Part shown: positions 34,931-44,075 of the stretch, piece by piece
Layout of the letters: each line of letters opens with the position of its first letter
How positions within the stretch are numbered: position 1 is the first letter of the stretch
From: Novosphingobium sp. Fuku2-ISO-50
Lineage (GTDB): Bacteria; Pseudomonadota; Alphaproteobacteria; Sphingomonadales; Sphingomonadaceae
Reading direction: 5' to 3'
NCBI RefSeq assembly: GCF_001519055.1
Contig: NZ_KQ954294.1
Span: 62,001-126,000, forward strand
Length of the DNA stretch: 64,000 nucleotides
The notes under the pieces: model-generated
Seen by the model: only the letters and a program-made list of their open reading frames with translations
The model's database searches: none
Told to the model about the DNA's origin: nothing
Position numbers and translations under genes: made by a program

Positions 34931-37276
34931 TCAGAAACGGTAACCGACATCGAACCCGAACGTGCGCGGCTGATTGGTAGAGGCGCGCATCAGCGCCGGC
35001 ATGTTGAACTGGAAACTGGTGTTGTTGATCGAATAGATCGCGTGTTTGTTGGTCACATTGTCGACGAACAGTGCCAGCGTCATCGGGCCCTTTTCAAGGC
35101 TCGTGCGGAAATTGACCAGATTGTAGGTCGGGATGTCATAGTAGAAATAGGCCTGATCCTTGACCGGCCCGACGAACACGTCGCTGATGCGGGTGACCAG
35201 CGTCGCATCCTTGCCCACTTCGTGCGCATAGACCACCGATCCGTTGACGGTATATTTCGGCACATTGAGGATCGGCAGCGGCGCCACCAGCCCGGTCTGC
35301 GCGTTGACCTTGTCGATCGAGGCGGCAATGTAATTCCCGCTGAGCGTCAAAGTCAGCGATTTGGTCACTTGCGCGGTGATTTCGGTTTCGGGGCCATAGC
35401 TGTGCCCTTTGCCCGCGTTCGCGGTATAGAGATAGCCGCAGGTCAGCGCGACATTCTGCTGCACGTTCTGCCAGGACAGATAGAACAGGCTGCTGTTGAT
35501 CGTCAGTCGGCCGCCGGCCAGCCGTGCCTTTTCCCCGACTTCGTAGTTCCAGATCGAATCCGGGCCAAACGAATGCGGCACCTGGTTAAGCCCGACCGCC
35601 TGCAGCGAGGCGAGGCACGATCCCGGCCCCGATACCGGCACCGACTGGTTCACCCCGCCCGGACGAAAGCCCTTGGCGATCGTGCCGTACAAAGTGAGAT
35701 CGCGGCTGGGGGTATAGGACAAGTTGAACTTCGGATTGAAGCCGTGATCTTTCGCCTCGATATATTCGACGAGATGGTCGGCAGTCCCGGTCTGCGACGC
35801 GATGCCCCACTGATCGTTGGTCATCGTCGACTTGTAGTTGAAATAGCGCACCCCGGCGGTGAACTTGAGTTCGGGCGAAAACTTGTACGAAGCCTCGCCA
35901 AACGCCGCATATTGGATGATGTGATAGGGATTGTTGGAATCGAACAGAATCCCGTCGGGGTTCGTGCCCGCCGGGGAGAGGCCGGACAGCGCCGGATTGG
36001 CGCTGAGCTCGATCCAGGTCGAATGAAAATCGCTGTAGAACAGCCCGGCCACCCATTGCAGCGGGCTGGTGCCGGTTGATGCCAGGCGCACTTCCTCGCT
36101 GAACTGATGCGACGGGTCGACCTCGCTATAGGGTACGGGCACGTAAGAGCTCAGCCCGAACAAGTTGTAGACCGATTCCGAGGCATCCTGCGTCTGGCTG
36201 AGATTCCGCTTCCAATACGATGTCGCGCTGGTCAGGCTGACCCCGTCAAAGGCATACGTCGCGCTGAGCGAGCCGATCGTGACGACATCGCGAATGGGTT
36301 CTGCGGTATCGACAGCCGAATAGTGCGCCATGCGGGTCGAGCCCGGCGGGATGTCGAATTCGTCATAGCCGCCCTGGCGAATCAACTGCCAGAAGAACGT
36401 GCCGACCAGCTTCAGCCGGTCGGTGGGCTGAAGCAGCAGCGAGGCGCGCACGTTCTGAAGATCGACGTCGTTGACATCGTGATAGGTCCTGGCAACCGGC
36501 GCATGGGCCACATCGCCGCGTGTGCAGCCATTGAACGGAGCGCAGTTCGGGTTGGTTTCGGCGGGAAAATCGGACAGGACGACCCGGTCGATCCAGCCGC
36601 TGCGATGCTTGTCGGTCGCCACCACGCGCAAGGCGGCATTGGCGCCCAGCGGCAGGTTGATCATCGCGCTGCCGCCGCCGTTGATCCCGCCGCTTTGCGT
36701 CGCCGAAATGTTGCCGTCGACGGCGGCGTGAATGCCGCTGGGATCGGGTTCGTTGGTCACCAGCTTGACCGTGCCGCCCATCGAACCCGAACCATAGAGC
36801 GTGCCCTGCGGCCCGCGCAGCACTTCGACGCGCTTGAGATCGAACAAATCGGGATCGATCACCACTTTGCCGACTTGCGCGGCGGCGGGCGGGTTAAGCG
36901 GGGTATCATCGAGATAAAAGCCCACCGTCGGCGACGATCCGCCCGACGAGGCGAGCCCGCGCGCCTCAAGCTCGGTCTGGCCCGGCCCCGCGCTGCGCGT
37001 CGACAGGCCCGGCGTCGACTGGATCACCGCCATCATCTGCGTGATCCCGCGCGCGGCGAGCTGTTCGCCCGAAATCGCGGTCATGCTGATCGGCGTGCTC
37101 TGTACGGTCGAAGCGCGCTTTTCCGCAGTCACCACGATTTCGGCATTGGCGCCGCTTGCCCCAGACGTCGAATCGGCCGGGGCATCGGCGGAGGCGGGCT
37201 GGGCCAGCAGCGCCGTGGTGGACATGGCTATGGCGAGCAGCGCACGGCGGCGCGAGTGACAAGGACGCATGAACAT
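34931..37276 (-). CDS. TonB-dependent outer membrane receptor
   Basis: Outer membrane transporter, about 781 residues. An arginine-rich start (RPCHSRRRALLAIAM) leads into a signal peptide ending near PASA. The TonB-box region is EIVVTAEKRAS, the plug has KRVEVLRGPQGTLYGSGSMGG, and the barrel ends GFDVGYRF with terminal Phe. ATG 37276 has AGG six bases upstream; ATG 37270 is an alternative and the open frame runs to 37384. It lies downstream of the amine-type operon at 37.4-42.5 kb on the same strand and may import its substrate. Confidence 0.92.
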   Translation of the reverse strand: MFMRPCHSRRRALLAIAMSTTALLAQPASADAPADSTSGASGANAEIVVTAEKRASTVQSTPISMTAISGEQLAARGITQMMAVIQSTPGLSTRSAGPGQTELEARGLASSGGSSPTVGFYLDDTPLNPPAAAQVGKVVIDPDLFDLKRVEVLRGPQGTLYGSGSMGGTVKLVTNEPDPSGIHAAVDGNISATQSGGINGGGSAMINLPLGANAALRVVATDKHRSGWIDRVVLSDFPAETNPNCAPFNGCTRGDVAHAPVARTYHDVNDVDLQNVRASLLLQPTDRLKLVGTFFWQLIRQGGYDEFDIPPGSTRMAHYSAVDTAEPIRDVVTIGSLSATYAFDGVSLTSATSYWKRNLSQTQDASESVYNLFGLSSYVPVPYSEVDPSHQFSEEVRLASTGTSPLQWVAGLFYSDFHSTWIELSANPALSGLSPAGTNPDGILFDSNNPYHIIQYAAFGEASYKFSPELKFTAGVRYFNYKSTMTNDQWGIASQTGTADHLVEYIEAKDHGFNPKFNLSYTPSRDLTLYGTIAKGFRPGGVNQSVPVSGPGSCLASLQAVGLNQVPHSFGPDSIWNYEVGEKARLAGGRLTINSSLFYLSWQNVQQNVALTCGYLYTANAGKGHSYGPETEITAQVTKSLTLTLSGNYIAASIDKVNAQTGLVAPLPILNVPKYTVNGSVVYAHEVGKDATLVTRISDVFVGPVKDQAYFYYDIPTYNLVNFRTSLEKGPMTLALFVDNVTNKHAIYSINNTSFQFNMPALMRASTNQPRTFGFDVGYRF

Positions 37277-37420
37277 CGGATGCCTGACCCCGTTGAATGA
37301 ACAGATGACCGCGCGCGGCGCCATCGCTGTCCAAAGTGTATGGGGCGTTACAGCATACCGGAAATTCTTTTTAAGCTGTATCATATATTCCAGCGCGCGG
37401 GCGCTGCGCCGCCAGACCGC

Positions 37421-38353
37421 TCAGAGCGGGTCCGATGATCCTTCGAGATAGCTGCGGATCGATTCCATCCTTTCGATCCGCGCCTTGATCTCGGACCAGC
37501 GCGCGATGCTGAGATACGTCATGATCGTTTCGACCAGCGCGCTGAGCGAAGTCATCGATTCCCAGCTCGACAGGCCGTCGGTCCTGATCGACACGACATG
37601 GTCGGCGACGGCGGCCACCGGCGAGAGGTAAATATCGGTGATCAGGATGATTTCGGCGCCGCGCCGCGCCGCTTCCTTGGCAAAGCGCACGACATCGGGC
37701 TGATAGCCGCGAATGTCGAACACCACGAACACGTCGCGCCGCGTCACATCGATCAGGTATTCCGGCCAGCGCGCCGTCGGGCCCGTCACTTGTTCCACAT
37801 CGCGGCGCACTTCGCGCAATTGCAGCGCGAGCTGGGACGCCGCGCACGACGTGAACCGGCCGCCGATGATCGTTACCGGGCGGCGCGGATTGCCGAGTAC
37901 GGCGCCGATCGCCGTATATGTCGCGCGCGGAATCGATTTCAGCGTCTCGTCCACCGTGCGCACCAGCGAGCGCCGGAACCGGTCGAGCAAATCATCGACC
38001 TCGTCCCCACCCTCGGGCACGGCGCTCGCTTCAAAATCCGCCTCCGGGGCAGCCGCGATCGCATCGGCAGGCGCGATGCGCATTCGCGCGGCCAGTTCGT
38101 CGCGCAACCGCTGCTGAAATTCGCCATAACTGCCAAAGCCGAGCTTGGCGACAAGCCGCAGCACGGTCGGCCCGCTGACCCCGGCATCGTGGGCCAGCGC
38201 GCTGACCGTCTGAAGCCCGGCGACCGGATAATTGGCAAGCAGGACTCCGGCGCATTTGCGCTCGGTCGGAGTCAGCGTGCCGATCCCTTCGCGAATCGCG
38301 GCGGCCACACTCTGCGGCGCGGTCGCACGGGGGTCAGACTGGGTTATCGGCAT
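37421..38353 (-). CDS. MurR/RpiR-family regulator
   Basis: Regulator of 310 residues with an N-terminal helix-turn-helix (LTPTERKCAGVLLANYPVAG, then SALAHDAGVSGPTVLRLVAKLGF) and a C-terminal SIS domain (VTIIGGRFTS; VFDIRGYQPDVVRFAKEAARRGAEIILITD in part). SIS domains sense phosphosugars, but in amine and amino acid operons this family often senses other ligands. Its start overlaps the cysteine hydrolase gene by 20 bp, so it is the last gene of a five-gene operon that it probably controls. Confidence 0.9.
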   Translation of the reverse strand: MPITQSDPRATAPQSVAAAIREGIGTLTPTERKCAGVLLANYPVAGLQTVSALAHDAGVSGPTVLRLVAKLGFGSYGEFQQRLRDELAARMRIAPADAIAAAPEADFEASAVPEGGDEVDDLLDRFRRSLVRTVDETLKSIPRATYTAIGAVLGNPRRPVTIIGGRFTSCAASQLALQLREVRRDVEQVTGPTARWPEYLIDVTRRDVFVVFDIRGYQPDVVRFAKEAARRGAEIILITDIYLSPVAAVADHVVSIRTDGLSSWESMTSLSALVETIMTYLSIARWSEIKARIERMESIRSYLEGSSDPL

Positions 38354-39005
38354 TCACACGGTACTCCGCCAGTTCGGCGACGATCTGCTCCGTGGTCACC
38401 TGACGGCTGTAACCGCGCGAATTGCGCAGCGAAGAGACATGCCGTTCCTCGCTGTGCGTCGCGCAGGCATCGGTCACCGTAGTCACCAGATAGCCGATAT
38501 CGCACGCATCGCGCACCGCCGAATCCACGCATTGATCCGTCAGACAACCGGCGACGATCAGATAGCGCGTGCCGAGATTGCGCAGGATATAGTCAAGGTT
38601 GGTCGAAATGAACACCGATGACGACGTCTTGGGAAAGACCATCTCGTCGGGTCCGGGCAAGAGATCATCGACCATCTTTGCGTCCCACGATCCCGGGGGC
38701 ACGTGGAATCCGGTGACCTTGTAATCGAGCCCGCGATCGCGCCCGTCCCGGGTCAGGCTTTCGATCACGGTATAGATCACTTCGACCCCGGCCTCGCGCG
38801 CGGCGGCACGCAGGCGCACCATGTTGGGCAGCGCGGTTTCGCGCAGCGTGCGCAGGAAATAGCCCAGCTTTGCCTCGCGCTCGGCCGGATCGAGCCCGGC
38901 ATATTCGCTCCCGCGCGGGTCGCAGCCGTAATTCTGCACATCGACAAACAGCAAGGCCGCTTCGGACGGTTTGACCGGGACATCGCGGCTCGTGATCGTG
39001 GTCAC
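38334..39005 (-). CDS. Isochorismatase-like cysteine hydrolase
   Basis: Protein of 223 residues of the isochorismatase-like hydrolase fold: catalytic Asp in LLFVDVQNYG, Lys near VFPKTSSSVF, and nucleophile Cys in LIVAGCLTDQCVDSAVRDA. The family includes N-carbamoylsarcosine amidase, ureidoacrylate and other C-N hydrolases. The GTG at 39005 is the start: AGGAG lies seven bases upstream and GTGA overlaps the stop of the preceding gene by four bases; an ATG at 39011 is too close to the ribosome site. Substrate unknown, probably an amide. Confidence 0.88.
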   Translation of the reverse strand: MTTITSRDVPVKPSEAALLFVDVQNYGCDPRGSEYAGLDPAEREAKLGYFLRTLRETALPNMVRLRAAAREAGVEVIYTVIESLTRDGRDRGLDYKVTGFHVPPGSWDAKMVDDLLPGPDEMVFPKTSSSVFISTNLDYILRNLGTRYLIVAGCLTDQCVDSAVRDACDIGYLVTTVTDACATHSEERHVSSLRNSRGYSRQVTTEQIVAELAEYRVNADNPV

Positions 39006-39790
39006 AGACATTCTCCTGAAAAAAGGGTTCGCGCGCGGATGAGCGCTTGGGACAGGCGATGGGCCCACGCATCCTGCATCGCCGGCTCGGCGATCAGATC
39101 CTGGCGCAATTCGACCAGGGCACAGGGCATGCGGCCCTCGGCATGAACGGGCACGGTGTAATCGCTGTCCGCGCTCATCGCGTAAGGCTCGTTTTCGGTG
39201 ATCAGGCAGTCGCCCGGTTCGCGCAGCGCGGTGGCCAGCGCCCGGGCGAAACGATCGTCGCGATCATAGAGCACGGCGGCGTGCATCGACCGGCTGACAC
39301 CGAGATAGATCGGGGTCATCGAATGCAGCGAAACCAGAATCGTCTCGCGCCCGGCGCGGCGGTCGAGACAGGCGGCGATGGCTGCGTGATAGGGGTCGAA
39401 GATCGCCGCACGCCGTGCCGCGCGTTGCGCCGCCGGGATCGCTTCGTTGCCGGGGATCGCGGTCGCCTCGCTCAGCGTGACGATCGAGCTTTCGACCGCA
39501 GGATCGCGGTTGCAATCGATCACCAGCCGCGAATAGGTCTGCAACACCAGAGGCGCATCGAGCAGCGCCGACAGCCGCCGCCCCACTCCGGCAATGCCGA
39601 TGTCGCACGCGATATGGCGATCAAGCTCGGCCGCCGACACGCCCAGATCGCCCAGCGCGCGGGGTATCGCCCGCCCGGCATGATCGCCGGTCAGCACGAA
39701 AGGCGAACGTCCATCGAGGCGCAGCGCCTCGACCGGAGCCGGATCGCCGGGGCCGAGCAGCGCGCCCGTCCTGTCAGTATGCAGCGGCAT
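39002..39790 (-). CDS. N-formylglutamate amidohydrolase family protein
   Basis: Protein of 262 residues of the FGase fold. FVLTGDHAGRAIP, SRLVIDCNRDP and LVSLHSMTPIY are the family's metal and substrate regions, and LVELRQDLI is the conserved C-terminal patch. The true enzyme HutG releases formate from N-formylglutamate in histidine degradation, but no other hut gene is here. Between a glutamate-amide ligase and a C-N hydrolase, it may instead deacylate a glutamyl or formyl intermediate of an amine route. It overlaps the ligase gene by 17 bp. Confidence 0.85.
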   Translation of the reverse strand: MPLHTDRTGALLGPGDPAPVEALRLDGRSPFVLTGDHAGRAIPRALGDLGVSAAELDRHIACDIGIAGVGRRLSALLDAPLVLQTYSRLVIDCNRDPAVESSIVTLSEATAIPGNEAIPAAQRAARRAAIFDPYHAAIAACLDRRAGRETILVSLHSMTPIYLGVSRSMHAAVLYDRDDRFARALATALREPGDCLITENEPYAMSADSDYTVPVHAEGRMPCALVELRQDLIAEPAMQDAWAHRLSQALIRARTLFSGECL

Positions 39791-41057
39791 AGCGGTCGCA
39801 AATCTCCTGATCGGTCAGGCCGTCGAGCGCGGCGATTTCCGAGCATTTGAGCATGACATAGGCCCCCGCCAGCTCTGCGCCGAGAAACCCGCGCACGGCG
39901 TCGGATGTCTCCAGCAGGTCGAGCGCTTCGCCCAGACTGGCGGGCAAGGCGGGCGACGGCGCGGCGGGATCGAGCGAAAGACCGCGCGCGATACCGTCGG
40001 CCCCGGCATGGATCAGCGCGCCGAGCGCGAGATAGGGGCTCGCCGTCGCATCGCAGACGCGAAATTCCATGTTGTAGCGCCGCCGCTCCGCCTCGGGATC
40101 ATCGGCCTTGCTCGCACACAGGCGGATCGCCCGGCCCCGGTCAAACACGCCAACATCGGCCCGCGTCGGCGCCCACTTGCCGGGACGCAGGCGATAATAC
40201 GACACCACCGACGGCGCCGTCAGCGCGACCAGCGCGGGCAGATGCGCGACGATCCCGGCAACGAACGCTTCGCCCACGTGCGACAGGCCAAGGCGCCGCG
40301 CCGGATCGTGCATCACGGCCAGCCCGTCGGCATCGAGCAGGCTGATGTGAATATGCGTGCCGCTGGTCGCGCCATCGGGCGAGAGCATGGGCGCATGGAT
40401 CGCGCGGTGACCTTGCGCGGCGGCGACCGCACGCGTCAATTCGCGCGCGATTACCGCTTCGTCGGCGGCGCGCGCGCCGATCGTCGGGGCAATCGTCACT
40501 TCGAACTGGCTCGGCCCGTTTTCGGCAAGGAACGAATCCGGCGTCAATCCGGCGCGGCGCAAGGCGGCAACCAGTGTCCCGCCAAAGCCGCCGGCTTCGA
40601 CAAAGGCATCGAAGCGATAGGGCATGCCGGGGCGCTCGGCGATGCCGGTATGGACGAATTCCTGCTCGAACGTCGCATAAGCGCGCAGCCCCGCCGCAGC
40701 TTCCAGCGCGGCGAGCCCGCGTGTCAGAAATCCGCGCGGGCAGCAGACCCAGGGCGTGCCCTCCTGCGTCACCAGATCGGCGGGAAACAGCGTCACGTCG
40801 GTCCCCGCGATCCCCATCGGCACCAGCGCGCCACACTCCGCCACCGGCTTCAGCACAAGCTCGCCGGTCGTGCCGAACGGCGTCGCATGGATCGGCCCGA
40901 ATGCCGACATCATGATGTTGGTCGGCGCCAGGCCAAAGCCCGAACGCATCCGCCCGGCCAGATCGGCCATGGGAAAGCCCTTGCCCCGGAAATGGCCGGA
41001 CAAGTCGCACGTTCCGATAAAGCCGAGCGGCTCGGGCAAGAGGGCAGTCGCGGACAT
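39774..41057 (-). CDS. Glutamine-synthetase-like ligase (2 of 3)
   Basis: Protein of 427 residues in the glutamine synthetase superfamily but divergent: it opens with GFIGTCDLSGHFRGKGFP, has AYATFEQEFVH for the first metal glutamate, GPSQFEVTIAPT, GTHIHISLLD and YNMEFRVCDATASPYLALGALI. Such variants make gamma-glutamyl amides of non-ammonia amines. Its ATG overlaps the permease stop by one base (TGATG), so permease and ligase are translationally coupled. The longer open frame to 41606 is a shadow of the permease gene. Substrate unknown. Confidence 0.82.
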   Translation of the reverse strand: MSATALLPEPLGFIGTCDLSGHFRGKGFPMADLAGRMRSGFGLAPTNIMMSAFGPIHATPFGTTGELVLKPVAECGALVPMGIAGTDVTLFPADLVTQEGTPWVCCPRGFLTRGLAALEAAAGLRAYATFEQEFVHTGIAERPGMPYRFDAFVEAGGFGGTLVAALRRAGLTPDSFLAENGPSQFEVTIAPTIGARAADEAVIARELTRAVAAAQGHRAIHAPMLSPDGATSGTHIHISLLDADGLAVMHDPARRLGLSHVGEAFVAGIVAHLPALVALTAPSVVSYYRLRPGKWAPTRADVGVFDRGRAIRLCASKADDPEAERRRYNMEFRVCDATASPYLALGALIHAGADGIARGLSLDPAAPSPALPASLGEALDLLETSDAVRGFLGAELAGAYVMLKCSEIAALDGLTDQEICDRYAAAY

Positions 41058-42529
41058 CAGGACGCAGTTCCTTCCAAAGCGGGCACGCGCCGCGCGCGCG
41101 GAAAACGATGCAGGATCAATCCCGCGCCCAGCCCGATCCAGCCGAGCACGACATAAGGCCACAACCGGTCGGGATAGGCCGGAACGGGATAGAGCGTATT
41201 GTAAAGCGGCCAGCACACGCCGATCGCCCCGGCAAGCCCGATCGCCAGACGGGCCGGGCCGGAGCCGGGTAGCGCCGCGCGCACGGCCTGCCCACCGACG
41301 CAAAAGGCCCCGAGCACCGCGCCATAGACCACCATCACGCCAAGCGCGCCGATCGTGCTGGCATAGCCATAGAACCGCCCCGCGCCGACCGCCGGGGCAA
41401 ACAGGCAGAACGCGGCAAGACAGGCCGTGCCGACCGCAATCACCGCCAGCGCAGGCGTGCCGTGAACCGGATGGACCCGCCCCAGCCCCGGCAGGATTCC
41501 GGCACGACCCAGCGCAAAGGCCAGCCGCGCCGCCGCCGTCACCGCGCCCAGCGTGCAGGCAAAGGCCGAGACCGCATTGGCCAGATCGAGCGCGACAGCA
41601 AACCATGGCGCGACATAATGCGTGGCCAGCACGTCAAGCGGCGCATCCGCCGCCGCCAGCGAAGCGCCCGGAATATGGGCAAAGCCGATCACTTGCGCCA
41701 GCGTGATGATCACGAAAATCATGCCCAGCGTCGCGATCGTCCCGATCATCGCGCGCGGAATGTCGCGGCGCGGATTGGCGGTTTCCTCGCCCAGCGTCGC
41801 CGCCCCTTCGAACCCTCCGAACGACAGGAACGCAAAGACGATCGCATAGCCCACGCCCGACCAGCCGCCCCCGCCCCCGCTCGCACTCGCGCGGCCGGGC
41901 ACAAAGCCATGGGCCAATTCGCGCGCGCCCGGATGGCATGTCACCATGATCACCACGACCAACGCCAGAACCGCGAGCAGCGACACCCCTTCGAGCCAGA
42001 GCATCAGCCGTGTCGCCACATCGACATTGCTGTAGGCCAGCGCGGTCGATCCGATCATCGTCGCCATGCCCAGCATGAACCACAGCCGCACCCCGCCGAA
42101 ACTCACCGGCGGATAGCCCAGCCCCGCCATCGCCGCATCGACGAAATTCCCGGCAAGGCCGCAGCTTCCCGCCGCAAATCCGGCATAGCCGAGCATCAGC
42201 ACCCAGCCCGCCAATGCGCCGGGACGCGCGCCCAGACTGGCGCCGACAAACGTCATCGCCGACCCGGCGGACGAAATCGCGCGGCTGAATCCGGCAAAGG
42301 CCAGCGCGATCGGCACCATGATCACCGCCCCGAGCAGGAACACCAGCGGCACCGCATCGCCAGCGGCCCCCGCCGCCAGCGTCGCATTGAACGCAACCGC
42401 CATCGACGGCGCGATCACCGACACCGACAGGCCAATCACCGCCGCCAGACCGAGATGCCCGCCAAGCCGCTCGCCCGCGCGCGGGCCGGAAATGTCGTCG
42501 TTGCTGAGGTCCATCGGGCTCGCCTGCAT
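41057..42529 (-). CDS. APC-superfamily amine/amino acid permease
   Basis: Membrane protein of 490 residues with about twelve to fourteen hydrophobic segments; the N-terminal part has the APC pattern LGLAAVIGLSVSVIAPSMAVAF and FLSFGGFEGAATLGEETANPRRDIP, the latter close to amine permeases such as PuuP. It is first in an operon with the glutamine-synthetase-like ligase, FGase-like protein, cysteine hydrolase and RpiR regulator, and so probably imports the amine that the ligase acts on. Confidence 0.88.
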   Translation of the reverse strand: MQASPMDLSNDDISGPRAGERLGGHLGLAAVIGLSVSVIAPSMAVAFNATLAAGAAGDAVPLVFLLGAVIMVPIALAFAGFSRAISSAGSAMTFVGASLGARPGALAGWVLMLGYAGFAAGSCGLAGNFVDAAMAGLGYPPVSFGGVRLWFMLGMATMIGSTALAYSNVDVATRLMLWLEGVSLLAVLALVVVIMVTCHPGARELAHGFVPGRASASGGGGGWSGVGYAIVFAFLSFGGFEGAATLGEETANPRRDIPRAMIGTIATLGMIFVIITLAQVIGFAHIPGASLAAADAPLDVLATHYVAPWFAVALDLANAVSAFACTLGAVTAAARLAFALGRAGILPGLGRVHPVHGTPALAVIAVGTACLAAFCLFAPAVGAGRFYGYASTIGALGVMVVYGAVLGAFCVGGQAVRAALPGSGPARLAIGLAGAIGVCWPLYNTLYPVPAYPDRLWPYVVLGWIGLGAGLILHRFPRARRVPALEGTAS

Positions 42530-42686
42530 CGCCGGGTACTTGCAAATTCCGGTCAGGTCGGCGAAACGTATTGAATGATACAGAATCTGTCAACACGCGC
42601 AAAAGTTGTAATGCCTGAAACGCTCCATGCAGACACCCCTTGCATCGATAGCATGGCAGCGCGTCGTCCGGGCCGCCCTTGCTGCG

Positions 42687-42734
42687 CCCTCCCGCAAAAA
42701 GGCCCTCCCGCAAAAAGGCCCTCCCGCAAAAAGG
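42687..42734. repeat. Three exact 16-bp tandem repeats
   Basis: Three identical copies of CCCTCCCGCAAAAAGG follow each other in the 286-bp gap between the permease and the cyclase-family gene. The unit resembles repeated AAAAAGG/CCCTCCC tracts; it could be a slippage site or set the spacing of a promoter for the cyclase gene. Confidence 0.85.
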
Positions 42735-42815
42735 GATGCAGGCTCTTGCCCATACGTTCGGCCGGGGCGAAACAGGCCCCCGGCATCCATTCCCGGTTTG
42801 AAGGAGACCCCCATC

Positions 42816-43643
42816 ATGCGCACCATCTTCCGCATGCCGCTGGCGATCGCCGCATCGCTGTCCATCATGGCGGCAAGCGCGCAGGCCGCGCCCGATTCCG
42901 GCGCAGCAGCCTTTGATCAGGCGTACCGGACGCTCCACGCCGGTCGGTTCGTCGACCTCACGCACAGCTTTGCGCCTGGCACGCCGCACTGGAAAGGCAT
43001 GCCCGACGAACACGTCGAACGCCCTTTCACGATCAAGCACGATCAGTTCAACATCGACATCTTCACCCACCCCGGGCAATGGGGCACCCATGTCGATCCG
43101 CCCGCGCACTTCCACGAAGGGCTGCATACGGTCGACCAGATCGATCCGCGCGAATTCCTGCTGCGGCTGGTGGTCATCGACGTGCATGACAAAGTGGCGC
43201 GCGATCCCGACTATGTCGTGACGATGGACGATGTGCGCGCGTGGGAAAGCCGCCATGGGCCGATTCCCGAAGGCGCCTTTGTCGCGCTGCGCACCGACTG
43301 GTCGCATCGCTGGCCCGACAACGATGCGCTGCAGAATGTCGATGCCAAAGGGGTTGCGCATTATCCGGGATGGAGCCGCCCGGTGCTGACGTATCTGTAT
43401 GAAACGCGCCACATCACCAGCTCGGGCCATGAAACCACCGACACCGATCCGGGCGTGGCCACGACGCGCGACGACTATTCGCTCGAAAGCTATATTCTGG
43501 GCACCAACCATTTCCAGATCGAGCTGCTCGCCAATCTCGATCAGGTGCCCGAAGCGGGCGCGCTGGTCATGGTCAGCTTTCCCAAGCCGGAAAAGGGTTC
43601 GGGCTTTCCCGCCCGCGTCGTCGCGATCGTCCCTCAGGATTGA
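42816..43643 (+). CDS. Exported cyclase-family (KynB-like) metal hydrolase
   Basis: Protein of 275 residues with a signal peptide ending near AQAA (residue 25). The metal motif HPGQWGTHVDPPAHF gives H92, D94 and H98 of the HxGTHxDxPxH pattern shared with bacterial kynurenine formamidase and related amide or lactone hydrolases. The ATG at 42816 has AAGGAG nine bases upstream, whereas the longer frame from 42627 is not supported. Periplasmic location is unusual for kynurenine formamidase, so another amide or ester substrate is likely. Confidence 0.87.
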   Translation: MRTIFRMPLAIAASLSIMAASAQAAPDSGAAAFDQAYRTLHAGRFVDLTHSFAPGTPHWKGMPDEHVERPFTIKHDQFNIDIFTHPGQWGTHVDPPAHFHEGLHTVDQIDPREFLLRLVVIDVHDKVARDPDYVVTMDDVRAWESRHGPIPEGAFVALRTDWSHRWPDNDALQNVDAKGVAHYPGWSRPVLTYLYETRHITSSGHETTDTDPGVATTRDDYSLESYILGTNHFQIELLANLDQVPEAGALVMVSFPKPEKGSGFPARVVAIVPQD

Positions 43644-43673
43644 TCGCCCCCCACTCTCGATTCAGGAACCGCC

Positions 43674-44075
43674 ATGCCCAAACCGATTGTCTATGCCGAT
43701 GCCAGCGACGAAGTCCGCGCGGTCTATGATGACATCCGCGCCACGCGAAAGCGCGACTGGATCAACAATTTCTGGCTGGTGATCGCGCATCACCCGGCAA
43801 CGCTGCGCCGGATCTGGAGCGCGATCAAGGAGGTCATGGGGCGCCCTTCGGCGATCGACCCGCTGACCAAGGAAATGATCTATGTCGCAGTCAGCGCCAC
43901 CAACAATTGCGCCTATTGCATCGCCTCGCATACCGCCGCCGCGCGCGAAAAGGGCATGACCGACGAACAATTGGGCGAATTGCTGGCGATCGTCGGGCTG
44001 GCCAACGAAACCAACCGCCTCGCCATCGGCTGGCAAGTCGAAATCGACGAAGCCTTTCGCGAACCTGCCGCTTAG
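43674..44075 (+). CDS. Carboxymuconolactone decarboxylase/AhpD-like protein
   Basis: Protein of 133 residues with the AhpD-type redox motif CAYCIASH (C79, C82, H86), which supports a peroxidase- or disulfide-type activity rather than true carboxymuconolactone decarboxylation. It starts 30 bp after the cyclase-family gene on the same strand, probably cotranscribed. Its end overlaps the convergent permease gene by four bases. Confidence 0.88.
   Translation: MPKPIVYADASDEVRAVYDDIRATRKRDWINNFWLVIAHHPATLRRIWSAIKEVMGRPSAIDPLTKEMIYVAVSATNNCAYCIASHTAAAREKGMTDEQLGELLAIVGLANETNRLAIGWQVEIDEAFREPAA

Noticed and set aside
42627..42815. N-terminal extension of the cyclase-family protein
   Set aside because: It would be encoded by the 16-bp tandem repeats, while AAGGAG and a signal peptide start at 42816.
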